NCBI RefSeq assembly: GCF_023159225.1
Contig: NC_063174.1
Coordinates: 33,687,983-33,751,982, forward strand
Length of the DNA stretch: 64,000 nt
From: Perognathus longimembris pacificus
Taxonomy: Eukaryota; Chordata; Mammalia; Rodentia; Heteromyidae
Reading direction: 5' to 3'
This document shows, piece after piece, positions 34,146 through 45,595 of this stretch (the stretch's first letter is position 1; each line of letters begins with the position of its first letter). The translations under genes and the position numbers were made by a program. The notes below the pieces were generated by a model that saw nothing but the letters and a program-made list of their open reading frames with translations, ran no database searches and was not told where the DNA came from.

Positions 34146-34924
34146 AAATAAATCAACGTCGTACTGTCTCTAGATAGTAGTGTGCCTGTTGTATAATAAG
34201 GTATACATTTGTACACCTAAGAAGCAATGGGGAGCTTATAGGACAGTTTAACATTTAATGATCACAAATGTCCTCACTCCTGTTTACCTTCAATATATTT
34301 TCCATTTCTTTTCCTCTTTATAGATTTATTAGTTATTAAAGTATGTCCTCTTATAATCTCCCCCAAAAGAAAAAGAAACAGTTCCAATGGTTTGATTAGA
34401 CAGAACTTCAGTAAATCAATCACGTTGGTCTTAAAAGAGAGACAACAAAGAAATGAGCTAGAATGATAAGAAGTATGGAAAACACATAAATGATGAGATG
34501 GTCTGTAGCTAGGTCTCACCTTTAAGCAAGCAACTACATAAACAGAAGGCTGGATTCGGTGACCTCTAGAGCCTCTTCTAACTCCAGTCGTATTTGCCCT
34601 ATGAATTTTTTATAGTCATCCTCTGTCTTGTCACACTGTCCCTTTGCATCATCGAGCCCTCCTGGCCACTTCCAGGACTGAAAGGAAAATCTCTTTTTTT
34701 AAAAAAATCCATGCTTTAACCACTGCCAAAATTACAATTCTGTCCTTGAAACAATGACCTGAAAATAATGGGCAAGGCTAAAAAAACCTCTCGGCAAATA
34801 AATGCCCAATACTGTCCTTGACAATACTTTTCAGCTTCTGTGATACAAAGATTGTGAAAGTAAAAGAATATTACAACCGAATCTTTCCAAAGTATACTTC
34901 TATATTCCCTGCTGAGTGTCTATC

Positions 34925-35170
34925 CTTACTAAGACAGTAGAATCAAACAGCTGAGTTTGAATCCTGGCCCAGTCTCTCATCAGCTATGTAATATTACAGA
35001 TTTAGTTCCCTGAACCTATCTCCTCACTTTTAAAATACTATTAATATGACTACCTTAAGCAAAATTAATGTCATCATTAAAAAGGATAATATAAAGAAAA
35101 CTACAAACACTCATTCATTCAACAAAGATTAACTTCAGATCCACTACCAGCCAGGCACTAAGCTAGCCAC
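34925..35170 (+). repeat. MIR followed by an L2-like piece
   Basis: 'gctgagtttgaatcctggcc' and 'ctgaacctatctcctcactt' are MIR (to about 35,090). The following 'ctcattcattcaacaaagat' and 'agccaggcactaagctagcc' resemble an antisense L2-type end. Confidence 0.55.
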
Positions 35171-36639
35171 TAGCGAGTTTGTAAAAGAATAAGTGAAAGT
35201 ATTCTCAATTTTATTTACCAAACCTTCAGGTCAAAATTCTTTCACACCTACTTTGCCTGAAATAGTCACTTTTATTTTGCCAAATGTGATCCCAAATAGG
35301 TGCCTGCCTCTTGCCATTCCTTTACCCCTGAGCTACTGTGATACAGAACACCTTCAGGACATCTGGAAGAAGCAATGACCAAAGAAAAGGGTGGCATCCC
35401 AGCTCCCTGCTGGGCAAGGAACCCAGGAAAACCTGATATACTTGTGTTACAAGGCCCGGCTTAGATGCCTGGGAGTTTTGGGGTGATTTCAATTAGACAA
35501 GTGGACTCCATGCCTTAAACAGGACTGGCTCATCCCCAACCACTGTTACTGGGTCACTGATAAAGCTCAGAAATAGCCAAGGGGTCATGTCTTCATCATA
35601 CAGGGTATATCTGTCTTGCAACTGTGCTTTCAAAATTCTGTATAAATGACCCACCTTTGCAGTCAGTTTGTTTAAAGGCTGCTTGGGTTTTCAAGGTAAG
35701 TCTACTTCTGTTTGTGTTAGCAAATCCACAAGCCTGGTGGGCAATTTCACAGCTGTGCTGGGTGGTGAACATTCCCCACACATTAACAAATGGTTTGCAC
35801 ATGTAGGAGTTTTCCAAGGCTTTCTGCAAACCAGAGTTCATAGCAAAGCACACAGTGGGATGCTGGAACAGAAAATAACCTGCCCTGCATCACAATAGTA
35901 GCAATGATTGGGGAGGGGAAGGGGGAGTTGAAGAGGGTTACCTGTCATTAAATTTTGAACTATCTGTGACACTCATGAAATACACTCATGAACTGTTTGG
36001 AGGTGCCTACAATTTCTGATCTGCAGACTCCTCTCATTACAGAGTTAACTAAATCACCTTCCTTAGATACTGAAGTACACAGAGTGACAGCCACGGGCAT
36101 GAGTTTTGCATGGCTGCTACCTACTTTGAGGTGACAGCCTCGTCTCTCCCCACAGAAGTTCTCAGACAAAGGCTGTCACTACCATTCTCCCACCCCACCC
36201 CCAATCAGATGCACCTAAAATTTTACACACACACAAAAAAAAGTGGCTTCTTTCTGTTTTCTTTCAGTGAGTGAAGGGTGTTATTATCCTGGCATCTCCT
36301 GGCACTGAAAACAGTGTTTTGGATATTAATAGGCTATAAATCAAGGCCCTACCTGAGGCTTGGGGTCAAAGGAAACAGTACTCGAGCCTGAGCCTGGTAG
36401 CTCCTTCCCTCCCCCGCCCCCCATTCGAAGACCTAGATGAATTGGTGGGAGTTGAGGATTGTGTTGAAGCTCCTATTTCTCCCACTTTCTGCTGTTTCTG
36501 GGGGGCCGAGTTGTTCAAAGTGGAAGAACTGGCGGGCAAGTGGGAGTAGTGGACTGTAGACGCTTGGAGGAGGGGAGGAACTCTGGGAGAGGAAGGATAG
36601 GAGTCCTCTAAGTACGAGAGGGCACCGGGATGTTTGTTA
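35171..36639. other. Unassigned sequence upstream of the CpG island
   Basis: No young repeat lies here. Together with the CpG island this forms a SINE-poor interval (34.15-38.42 kb), as expected around a promoter with cis-regulatory constraint. No enhancer can be proved from sequence alone. Confidence 0.35.
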
Positions 36640-37209
36640 TCCACTCCGGGTCACTCTGCACGTCTACTCCGCGCCTGGAGGCTCGGCCCCTGTGGCTGCC
36701 CAGCCCTGTCGTCCCCGCCCGGGCGCTGGGCGACCGGGGCAGCGCGCAGCCAAGTTCCAGAAGAGGATCTGAGTCGCCCCAGGGCTGAGACGCCGGGTAA
36801 CCAAGACAGAGGAGCCAGCGCGGAGCTGGGACCTGCTAGAGGCAGGACCCCCGTGACTCCCGGGAGAGGGTCCTGGAGGAGGCGGCCAAGAACACGCACT
36901 TCATCCCCGCGCTCCCAGCGCCCCCGGACTGACTCTTCAGGAGCCGGCTCTCCAAAGCTAGCGCCCGGCGCCACAAGAGCCTTGGAAGCTCACGCGAGTT
37001 CCCGCGCCCCAGCCCGATGGTTTCGGCAGCCACTCGGGCCTCCCAGGCCCTGCACCCCTCTGGCTCCACGCCCGGCACCTGGGGCGAGGCCCCCACCCGG
37101 GCCCCAGGACCCCCCGCGCGTGCCCGGCCCCCTGGGCCCAGCGCTCCCCAGCGCTCGCTGGCGCCTGGCGCACCCGCACCCGCACCCGCCTGGCCCTGTC
37201 CGGACTCAC

Positions 37210-37386
37210 CTGCGCGGGGGCTGAAGCGGCGGCCACCCCGAGCCCCGGGGCGGCGGCGCAGGGGGAGGAGGGCAGCGCGGGGCTCCTGGCACAGCGGCCG
37301 CCGGGCGCCTGGTGCTGCCGAGCCACGGACCCGCCCAGAGATATAAATAACATTATCTGAGGAGGGACATTCCTGCCGGGGGACAT
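37210..37386 (-). CDS. Possible first coding exon, unidentified gene
   Basis: On the minus strand an ATG at 37,386-37,384 opens exactly 59 codons (MSPGRNVPPQ...AASAPAQ) ending at a near-perfect donor CAG|GTGAGT, with exon end 37,210 in phase 0. The start context (G at -3, T at +4) is moderate. The peptide is Ala/Pro/Ser-rich after a short hydrophobic stretch (IMLFISLGG) and matches no protein I know. The exon could equally be 5' untranslated, with the frame a by-product of G+C richness. The transcription start would lie at higher coordinates, and downstream exons would lie below 37,200, where I found none. Confidence 0.3.
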
Positions 37387-37410
37387 CGCTGCTGCCGGGA
37401 CCAGATAGTC
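37342..37410. promoter_or_regulatory. TATA / GATA / MCAT motif cluster
   Basis: Within an otherwise G+C-rich island sits an AT-rich core. TATAAATA (37,342-37,349, plus strand; TATTTATA on minus) is followed by a GATA site (TTATCT, 37,353-37,358) and a TEAD/MCAT motif (CATTCC, 37,368-37,373). A second GATA core (AGATAG, 37,403-37,408) follows. The combination is typical of tissue-restricted (for example muscle or cardiac) promoters; that reading is inference. Confidence 0.45.
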
Positions 37411-38417
37411 CCGCGGCGGGGGCGGGGAGGCGGGGCCGCAGCCTCCCGCAGCGCCAGGCCCAGCCCCCGCCTTCCCCACCCACTCCCGCACCTGCCAATC
37501 AGCTTCGGTGCCCGGGGGCACCTGCCGGGCCTTGGCCGGCTCCCGGGGCGAGCCTCTGCTACCCGGCTGGCCGCCCGAACCCCAGGCGTCCCCATCGTCT
37601 CTCCCTTCCCCGGATTCCGCGCCACCTCGAGCCCCCTGCGGCGGGAAGGGGGCTCGACTCCACGGCTCAGGCCTAATTTCGTGCGCCCCGAGTGCGAGCC
37701 TGGCGGTGGAAAGAAGCCCTCCAGCCTTTCCCGCCCTGCGTCCTCACTGCACACCATCCGGTTTTTCAAAATGCATTTAAAAGACACGCTTAGGCGGTAG
37801 GGTGGGCTCTGCGGCTGGGCTCGGGGCAAGTGAGCCCCTGTTGCGATTGATTGGTTGGCAGGGACAGATTGTTCCCGGGGGTTGGTGTGTTAGAAAGCGC
37901 GCTCCCGGGCGGGCATCTCCCGGCTGGTGGTGAGAGCAGACGCTGGGAGCGCAGGGGGTGGGCACTGGGCCCGCGGCCCCCGCCCCCAGCCTGCCAGTTT
38001 GGTGTCGTAGGTTGCTGTCTGCAAACCAGGCTGAACCGGGCCATGCCGCCAGCATACAGCCTGCAGTCCCACGGGCTCGCACCCTGCAGGGATCATAATC
38101 AACAGGCTACGGCCACACCCGTCCACCTGCACATCTTGGTCATCCAGGGTCTCTGGGTGAGCGAGGGTGAGGGTGGAGTTAGGGGCTTCCCCCCACTGCA
38201 AGCCTTAGGGCACAGTAGGCCAGAGGAAACACTAGAACCAACCGTGCCAAGGAGGAACGACAAAACATCTGAGTCAGATCAGGAGAGAGACACAGAGAGC
38301 TTACAAGGCAGTCAGTTTTCTTGACATTGTTACATACAAGGTCGTGGCTCCGTAACGTTTCCGATACGCCTGGTGGTAGCTTTCATCTCTTTTTTACACC
38401 TGCTGTGCCCAGGATGA

Positions 38418-38950
38418 TTTCTTTTTTTAATTTTAATTTAATTTTATTGTAAAGGTGATGCACAGAGGGGTTACAGTTACATAAGTAAGGTGATAAGTAC
38501 ATTTCTTGTGTAATAGTGTTACTCCCTCCCTTGCTTTCTCCCACTTTCCCTCTCCCCCCAAGTTATAAAGTTCATTTCCTCGAAGTGGTGCTGTTGCTCA
38601 AGTGGTAGAGGGCTAGCCTTGAGCACAGAGAGGCTCAGGGACAGCACTCAGGCTCTGAGTTCAAGCCCTATAACCGACAAAAAAATTTTTCATTTCCAAC
38701 ATAGAGTCTTGTGAGTATTGCTGTTACATTGGTTTACCCTTTGTCCTTTGTCTCACCATTTTGTAACTCCCCTTCCCTTCCCCAAATCAGATAAACATAT
38801 ATACAAGACACAGGATACCAAAATCAAAAACATTGACAACAGGGAGAAACCAAAGGGGGAATAAATGAAAGAAAAAAATAAGTAACTTCACACAAACAAA
38901 CACAATGAAAACCTCACCAGCCAACAACTCAGACAATCTCAGATATTAGG
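38418..38950 (-). mobile_element. L1 3' UTR fragment, minus, interrupted by Geo
   Basis: Antisense L1 terminus ('gatgcacagaggggttacag', 'aagtacatttcttgtg', C-rich 'ccctctccccccaag'), continuing after a 109-bp Geo insertion as 'aacatagagtcttgtgagta'. The far edge is approximate. Confidence 0.7.
38580..38688 (+). repeat. Geo-only SINE insertion (5'-truncated)
   Basis: Only the Geo module is present ('gaagtggtgctgttgctcaa' to 'ccgacaaaaaaa'). It is flanked by ttcatttcc at 38571-38579 and 38689-38697, inside the L1 fragment. It is probably a 5'-truncated dimer, though a free Geo monomer is formally possible. Confidence 0.85.
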
Positions 38951-40634
38951 AAAGTTGGCAATAGGGATTAAAAGAGCATAGAAGCAGAAGTAAGTTTTAA
39001 TTTTGTTGTTTCCTGGTATATTCCTAACAAGGGAATAGCTTTACTCTTGAGTTATTTGCTTGGGAGTATAATTATGCTGTTTTCCAGGGTTCATCAGGAA
39101 AGGGGTGTTTAATTGCCAGATGTTCAACTTTAGTTTATACATTGAATTATATGCAAAAGACATTTCACTGCTTGCTACTCTCACACTTCTTGACAGTGGC
39201 AGTTTGGACACTGCAAAGTGCTGAGTGGGGCAAACTCCCCAGGTATTACAAAGCCCCAGAACACCCCCTCCCATACCTCTTGTCCGAGCCCTTATTACCT
39301 CTTCATTTCCCAAGAGACACTAGTAATATAAGAAAGATGATACAAGAATAGTCATGGTCCTCCATTAGATTAGCAGTGATTCCCTCAGCCTTTGTTGCTG
39401 ATGACATTTAAGAATCCATTTGCATGGGTTGGGGGTGTAGCTCAGCTGTAGAGCTTGTATCAAGCTTCAAATCCAATCCCCAGCATCCTGCCCTCCCCCA
39501 CTCCCCCAAAAGAATTTGTTTGTAGCTGAAGTATTAGAAACAGGTCTTTTTTGGATGAAAAACAGTAAATTCTTTAAGAATCAAATTCTGGTAAGAACAA
39601 CTTAATAAAAAAGCAGGCCAACTTCAAAAGTTGAAACTCTTGTGTATCTCAAGTAATAATCCTTGATCTATAATTTTGAAAGAAAAAAAAGAGAGAAATT
39701 ATGTATTTATATTTTTTAAAACATGTGTGAATAAACTTATTAAATAAATTCATGATTCCATAGAATTGCAGCTCTGCAGCTACATAATTATATGCTACAG
39801 GAAACAGATAATTTCTTAGCAATAGGTTTGTGGCACTAAACTGAAGAGTCACACATATTTTTCTTTGGAGCCTTAAAATGTATAATTTCAACCACAAGAA
39901 AAAATTAATATAAAAGCTCCAAAGCAGCAGACAGATTACCCCCAAGATTTTACAAACCAGCTCAGCTGCTTTAGTTATCTCCACTTTAGCTGAAAGCTAA
40001 ATAATTCAATACAACCTCATTTGCTACAGATCCTGTTATCCTGACAGCATCCCCAAATGCTTTACAGCTAATAGAGTTACAGTGAAATGATAAATCAGAA
40101 CTTAGGGAGAAAGGAAGAGAGGGCATTTAGAAATAGAGAGAATAGGCCATGTAGGGGAAGGGCAAATCTCAAAGAGCAGGAATGAGCAATTGGAAGAGGG
40201 AAGCAGGAAAAGCTGATGGAAAGGTTCACTATCCAGGTAGTTGTTGTGGGCAACAAGGGGTCAAGCCTTCAGGGGCCTCCTCAAGATTACAGGTGCTTCT
40301 TAGAATTCACTAGGAGGTGGAAGATTGGCCTGCATCTTTGTTCATCAAGGGACTATCAATGCCATGTTCCTGCTCAAGTTGATACTACACACTTCTACGT
40401 TCCCTGACAAGTTCCCTAGACAATCTGCAGCTTTGGAAGAATTCAAGGGCCAGAAAGGGATATACACTTGAGATGCTGAGGTATGGAGATCTCATAGAAC
40501 AGTCTACCCAGGTCCAGGTGAAATCAGAGGGTGAGGCCAAGAATATATAAAACAGGACACTAAAGGTATATAATGTAATAGGAAATTTTCATTATTTTAT
40601 TTCCATATTCTATGAGTTAGGTAGGTAGGCTTCA
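38951..40634. other. Mostly unassigned sequence
   Basis: Apart from one ID-like monomer (39,427-39,490) nothing is recognised. A/T-rich, no exon seen. Confidence 0.4.
39427..39490 (+). repeat. ID-like monomer, old
   Basis: 'gggttgggggtgtagctcag' (box A) and 'ttcaaatccaatccccagca' (box B region) with a deletion between them. C-rich then A-rich tail. Confidence 0.65.
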
Positions 40635-41073
40635 TTGTTTATTTATTTATTTAGCCAGTCCTGGGGCTTGAACTCAGGGCCTGAGCACTGTCCCTGGCTT
40701 CTTTTTGCTTAAGGCTACCACTCTACCACTTGAGCCACAGCACTACTTCTGGCCTTTTCTTTCTTTCTTTTTTTTTCTTTTTTTTTTTTTGCCAGTCCTG
40801 GGGCTTGGACTCAGGGCCTGAGCACTGTCCCTGGCTTCTTTTTGCTCAAGGCTAGCACTCTGCCACTTGAGCCACAGCACCACTTCTGGCCGTTTTCTGT
40901 ATATGTGGTGCTGGGGAATTAAACCCAGGGCCTCATGTATATGAGGCAAGCACTCTTGCCACTAGGCCATATCCCCAGCCCCGCTGGCCTTTTCTATATA
41001 TGTGGTGCTGAGGAATTGAACCCAGGGCTTCATGTATGCCGGGCAAGCACGTTACACTAGGTCATATTCCCTG
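40635..41073 (-). repeat. IDL-Geo SINE, minus, split by another copy
   Basis: Outer copy: tail side at 40,635 ('agccagtcctggggcttgaa'), interrupted at 40,760 and resuming at 40,984, ending 'cattccctgcccta'. Flanks share 'tatttatt'. It is more diverged than its guest, as expected for the older copy. Confidence 0.9.
40761..40983 (-). repeat. Nested IDL-Geo SINE, minus
   Basis: A full younger dimer lies within the outer copy, same orientation, flanked by ctggccttttct at 40749-40760 and 40984-40995. The target lies at the Geo/ID junction of the host SINE. Confidence 0.95.
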
Positions 41074-41084
41074 CCCTATTTATT

Positions 41085-41181
41085 ATTTTTTGAGACAAGG
41101 CCTGACTATATCCTAACCTGGCCTGTGCTATTTATTGATCCTTCTGCCTTAGATTTCTGCATGCAGAATCCCACACCTGAC
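41085..41181 (-). repeat. B1-like monomer, minus
   Basis: 'tttttgagacaaggcctgac', 'taacctggcctgtgctattt' and 'ccttctgccttagatttctg' resemble the antisense of an ordinary rodent B1 (7SL-derived), old. Confidence 0.6.
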
Positions 41182-41635
41182 CATTCTCTGAAATTCTAAC
41201 AATGAGTTTATATTAGCTGATAATAAGTAGATCAAGAAAATACAGAAAGGCTAGATGGAGATGATAGATGTAGCATGAACATTTAACTTCTCTTCCAAGT
41301 TTCATTGCAAATTTCATACCTAAATTTTAGTTTAAAAGGCATGTTGTAAAGAAAATACAAATCCAAAAGCATGAGACAATTTTAAAAAGGGTCAACAATG
41401 ATCCAAGAAGGTTTAAGAAATCCTGAAATAGAGAAAAGATGTGAAATATGATTCAAAATTCAGAAAATAAAACAAAAACTGGTTCAGAAGAAGGAATAGA
41501 TAAGGAATTTCTAGGCAGGAGGATACAAAGAGAGGAGTGCCTGCGACAGAATAATTAAATTCATTGAGGAGCCTCCTCTCCCTTGATAGGTTAAATATCA
41601 GGTTTTTGACTATAGGATAAAGAAGGTAGTTGGGA

Positions 41636-41840
41636 GGTTGGGCACTGGTGGCTTATACCTGTAATCCTAGCTACTCAGAAAGCTGCCCAGGCAGGAAAGT
41701 CCATGAGACTCTTATCTCTAATTAACCACTAGAAAACTGAAGTGGAGCTCTAGCTCAAAGTGGTAGAGCACTAACCTTGAGAAGAAAAGCTCAAAGATAG
41801 TGCCCAGGCACTGAGTTCAAGCCCCATGACTGACCAGTAA
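41636..41840 (+). repeat. B1-like/Geo SINE with internal deletion
   Basis: 'gcactggtggcttatacctg' then a gap of about 30 bp after 'ctactcagaaagctg', then 'aggaaagtccatgagactct' and Geo to 'ccccatgactgaccag'. Confidence 0.88.
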
Positions 41841-41903
41841 AAGAAAGAAAGAAAGGAAGGAAGGAAGGAGAGAAAGAAAGAAAGGAAAGAAGGAAAGAAA
41901 GAA
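41841..41903. repeat. (GAAA/GGAA)n SINE tail
   Basis: A purine-only tetranucleotide array at the 3' end of the preceding SINE. Confidence 0.93.
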
Positions 41904-42895
41904 ACTGGAATCCTAGTACCTGATTGGCAGAGCAGAGTTAGGTATCTACTGGCCCTCAGAAATGAGAGAGACCCTTTGGTGTCTCTCATTCCCAGTCCCT
42001 GAACACTGGCTGTGATAATCCAGATGAGCAGAACCCATTCTCTAAAAAAAGATTACAGGGTCATCAAAATCACCATACATTTTATGAAGCTCAGGAGACT
42101 GATACCATCAAAAAGAAACACCAAATTCAACTAGAAGAAAGAAATAATAGCAGAGGAGACTAAGTTAATAAAGGAAACAGAAATAAATTTTAAGTGAATT
42201 CAATTTCATTCATCAAGACTTAAGAGGATATTTGATCCATGGCAACTAATCAGTGGGAAGTCTTAGGTACATTTTTTGAAGTAGTATCTAATGTTGAAAA
42301 TTCATTAGCTGATTAGCAGAACAAGTGGCAGAGTGGATTAGTGGAAGCAGAAGCCAAAAGCATATTCCCAAAAATGCAAGGCAAAAGGCAAGGAAAGATG
42401 GAAAACTTGTGGAAATGGTTAAGAGCTATGGAGGTGTGTTCTCTAATGCTACTATTTGTCTAACAGAGGTTACAATAGGAATGAAAAGAGATTAAATGGA
42501 GCCAGTGACAAGGAAAAAGTAGAATATGATTTCTCAGAGTTGAAGACAGATACAAATTTCAGATTATAAGATTGTACTGAATTTAGAGGCATATGAAGGT
42601 CTGTAAATATAGTTCACAGTTTTACAAAGTTTATTATTATAATTTATAAAATCTAAAACAATAAACATAAATTAAAACAATTAACCAAAACTTATAATAT
42701 ACTAGACTAACATGTTGTACCTTGAATTAAACTAATCCTAAAACAAACAAAAATACCTACCTATTCCTACTGAATCATAACTATTTGTTTGAAATAAATA
42801 AATCAGCTTGCATTGTAAATGAGAACATATATTTGAAACTACCTAAAAACATAAACACCAAACTAAGAAACAGGAATAAAAAATCTAGAAGTTAT

Positions 42896-42946
42896 GACAC
42901 TAGCATGCCCAAAGCTCTGGGTTCAATTCCCAGCACTATAATACAT
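42896..42946 (+). repeat. IDL fragment
   Basis: 'agctctgggttcaattccca' and 'gcactataatacatagta' are the second half of an ID-like monomer. Truncated at both ends. Confidence 0.6.
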
Positions 42947-43229
42947 AGTAAGAAAAAATGTTATAATTCATAGGAAATATCAGAATATTGCCTGGGGTTC
43001 CACAAACAGTTTCTTTTTTCACCCTTTGCTAAGATGGATTTTTATGATACGTTGCTGAAACTTCCATTCCATGTGAGGAAATAGATAGGGTATCACATCT
43101 TTCACGACTTTGAACGACAAAGAAGAAATGCCAGTTGGAAATGTCCACCATTTATAATAGAGGGGCTGAGGGTTGAGGGTCAGATTTTTTTCCTTGAGAA
43201 GCTTCAGACCATTTTCTGTAGTCTCTTAA

Positions 43230-43450
43230 GGGCTCTTGCATTTTCCAGTCTCACTCTCCTTCCATTCTATACAGCGACCAAAGTCTGCTTTCCAAAAAAG
43301 GAAATCTGATCCTATCACTTGGCTACTGCCTGTCATCCATTTGTTCCCCATTTCTTTCAGGATATAGTTTTCAATTTTCCAGCAATTTGCATGGTACTTG
43401 ATATATAAGATGAACTCAATAAAACCCTAGTGAGTGAATGAGTCAGTGAA
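43230..43450 (+). repeat. Ancient L2 LINE 3' fragment
   Basis: 'ggaaatctgatcctatcact', 'tttctttcaggatatagttt' and the terminal 'gaactcaataaaaccctagt' with 'gagtgaatgag' follow LINE2 order, with internal deletion. Confidence 0.6.
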
Positions 43451-43943
43451 AAAATAAACAAATCATGGAAACTAAAAGAGGTTGAAATCTTAAAAATAAA
43501 CCAAAGGAGTAATTCAAGTCATTTCTATTTGGCTTAAATATACAAATTCATGAGGTTCTTTTTTTTTCTTTCAGAAATTCACTTTCCTACTTACATTAGC
43601 ATAAGGTTACCTAACAAAGCTCATATTCTGTGAGACATAACTGATAATATGTGAACTTGCATTTCACCAAATCCTCAGTTGCCTCAGCCGTCTCAGCACA
43701 CTTATACTTAATTTGTAGGCAAAAGCTGTGCTCACAGATACCACCATGTTACCTCTGAAATAAGTACCTCCCATCTTCCAAGGTCTCAGTCATAACAAAG
43801 CAGAGCAAACACTAACAATTCAGATGTTTGCTCTATCCTCTCAGTACCATCTGTAGATTTCACCCTTGAGTAGTGACCCTGTTCAATTGCCCATACTCCA
43901 AACATGCCTCAATCTGGAGCACACAGGACTAAGAACACAAAAA

Positions 43944-44187
43944 GGAGCCAGGTACTTGTAGCTCATGCCTGCAATCCTAGCTACTCAGGAGGCTGAGATC
44001 TGAGGTGGATGGAAGCCAACCCTGGGCAGACAAGTGGATCAGCTCTTACCTCCAATTAACCAGCAACAAGTTGGAAGTAGAGGTGTTGCTCAAAAGATAT
44101 AGCACCAGCCTAGAGCAAAAAAAGCCAAGCAACAATACAAGGCCCAAGTTCTCAGTACTGGCACAACAAAACAAAACAAAACAAGAA
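43944..44187 (+). repeat. B1-like/Geo SINE with (CAAAA) tail
   Basis: 'gtacttgtagctcatgcctg', 'aggaggctgagatctgaggt', a diverged Geo half, then (CAAAA)n at 44,163-44,187. Confidence 0.85.
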
Positions 44188-44512
44188 GGTAGGTCAAAAC
44201 ACATTATCAGGAGTTTCAGTTAATGTTGCTTTGATGCTGATACTTTGTTTAATTATTCATTTACTATTTTCTTTGCAGTGCAAAAAAACTCAGTGGCCTT
44301 GAATGTGTTAGGTAAGCCTTCTACCTCTGAGCTATCCCCACTTCTAACACCCACTCTTAAGTACTCCACAGACAGGATGTACGTAATGTACAATATGTAC
44401 ACAATCAAGAGTACCTAATCCCAAAGCCTTTATCCTCTTCCTTTGTTCATACTTATCAAGCCAGGAACTGAAATCAAGAGAAGAAAATATGGTTTAAAAG
44501 TTGAATTTGTTA

Positions 44513-44632
44513 GCCAAGCACTAGTGGTTCATGGGTATAATCTTAATTACTAAAAGGAGGCTGAGATCTGAGGATGGAGGTTTTTCAGCCAGCCTGAGCA
44601 GGAAAGGCTGTGAGATGCTTACATTCAATTAA

Positions 44633-44678
<46 letters not shown>

Positions 44679-44748
44679 CTTTAACTAAAGTAGTAAAATG
44701 TTAGCCTAAGCAAAAAGCTCTGAGTTCAAGGACCAGGACCCATATACA
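44513..44748 (+). repeat. B1-like/Geo SINE with linker microsatellite
   Basis: The left half ('gaggctgagatctgaggatg') and the Geo half ('agctctgagttcaaggacca') are separated by a CA tract at the monomer junction ('caattaatcacacac'). This shows microsatellite growth at the linker rather than the tail. Confidence 0.8.
44633..44675. repeat. (AC)n in SINE linker
   Basis: About 21 AC units lie exactly between the B1-like and Geo modules. Confidence 0.95.
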
Positions 44749-45380
44749 CACAAAAAAATTGAATTTGTTAATAAGGAACAAACAGCATTTCGACAATTCA
44801 ACTAATTAAACAATTTTGTACGTGAAAATTGTTGCCAGCATAAATGGACCTGTTAATTGCTTTTATTTGTTAGTAAACAGTTTTTAGGTTCACAACTACT
44901 TTTTTTCATGTTAACCAAAACCTTTGGGAAATTTTCAATGAAGTTTGGAAAGCAATGGTAATAAAAGGCTCCATTACCTCTGCAAATTTATTTTCTATTC
45001 TGTGGAATGTCTCTACAGCTGTTCAGCAGTTACTTGAGTATTTTTTCAATGTTTTAAAATCTTTAAAAAAAACTGTGGTTCAACTTAAACATGATATACT
45101 TTAAAGAATATGTACAGAATACAACTGGTTTCTATTTTTTAAAAAAATTATTTTTCCTTGTCTTCTTTGGTGCATAGCAAATTTTTAAGAGATTATCACC
45201 TTCTTTTTCTTAATACCTTACAAGGAGTTTTATTTGATTTCATGAAGCAAATTGCTATCATTGATTTTCTTGCTAGATACAGAAACCAAGAAATTCAGAG
45301 ATTCAATATTTAAGGAATTCTCCAAAAATCACATAGACCTTCAAGTCTCTTGCTCATTAGAGTTGTTTATTCAGGAGCAG
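44749..45380. other. Unassigned A/T-rich sequence
   Basis: No exon or repeat recognised. Confidence 0.4.
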
Positions 45381-45395
45381 CATCCCATGATTTTT

Positions 45396-45595
45396 TTTTT
45401 TTTTTCCAGTCCTGGGGCTTGGACTCAGGGCCTGAGCACTGTCCCTGGCTTCTTCTTGCTCAAGGCTAGCACTCTGCCACGTGAGCCACAGCGCCACTTC
45501 TGGCCATTTTCTGTATATGTGATTCTGGGGAATTGAACCCAAGGCCTCATGTATACAAGGCAAGCACTCTTGCCACTAGGCCATATCCTCAGCCC
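45396..45595 (-). repeat. IDL-Geo SINE, minus, intact TSD
   Basis: A near-consensus dimer with poly(T) at the tail side. Flanked by the duplication catcccatgattttt (45381-45395 and 45596-45610). Confidence 0.96.

Larger units (their letters stand above)
36640..38060. promoter_or_regulatory. CpG island, probable promoter
   Basis: About 1.4 kb of very G+C-rich sequence with frequent CpG, in sharp contrast to the AT-rich, CpG-depleted flanks. It contains SP1-type GGGCGG boxes, no SINE, and long open frames on both strands that are by-products of the composition. Such islands normally mark promoters active in the germ line. A minus-strand donor (exon end 37,210) and a plus-strand donor-like site ('ctgggtgagc', about 38,153) make divergent transcription possible. 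The gene is not identified. Confidence 0.88.

Noticed and set aside
36634..37498. Long open frames (up to 220 codons) on both strands in the CpG island
   Set aside because: They overlap on both strands and are Pro/Arg/Ala/Gly-rich. G+C-rich DNA lacks stop codons by chance, and no domain is recognisable. Only the donor-linked 59-codon frame was kept, at low confidence.
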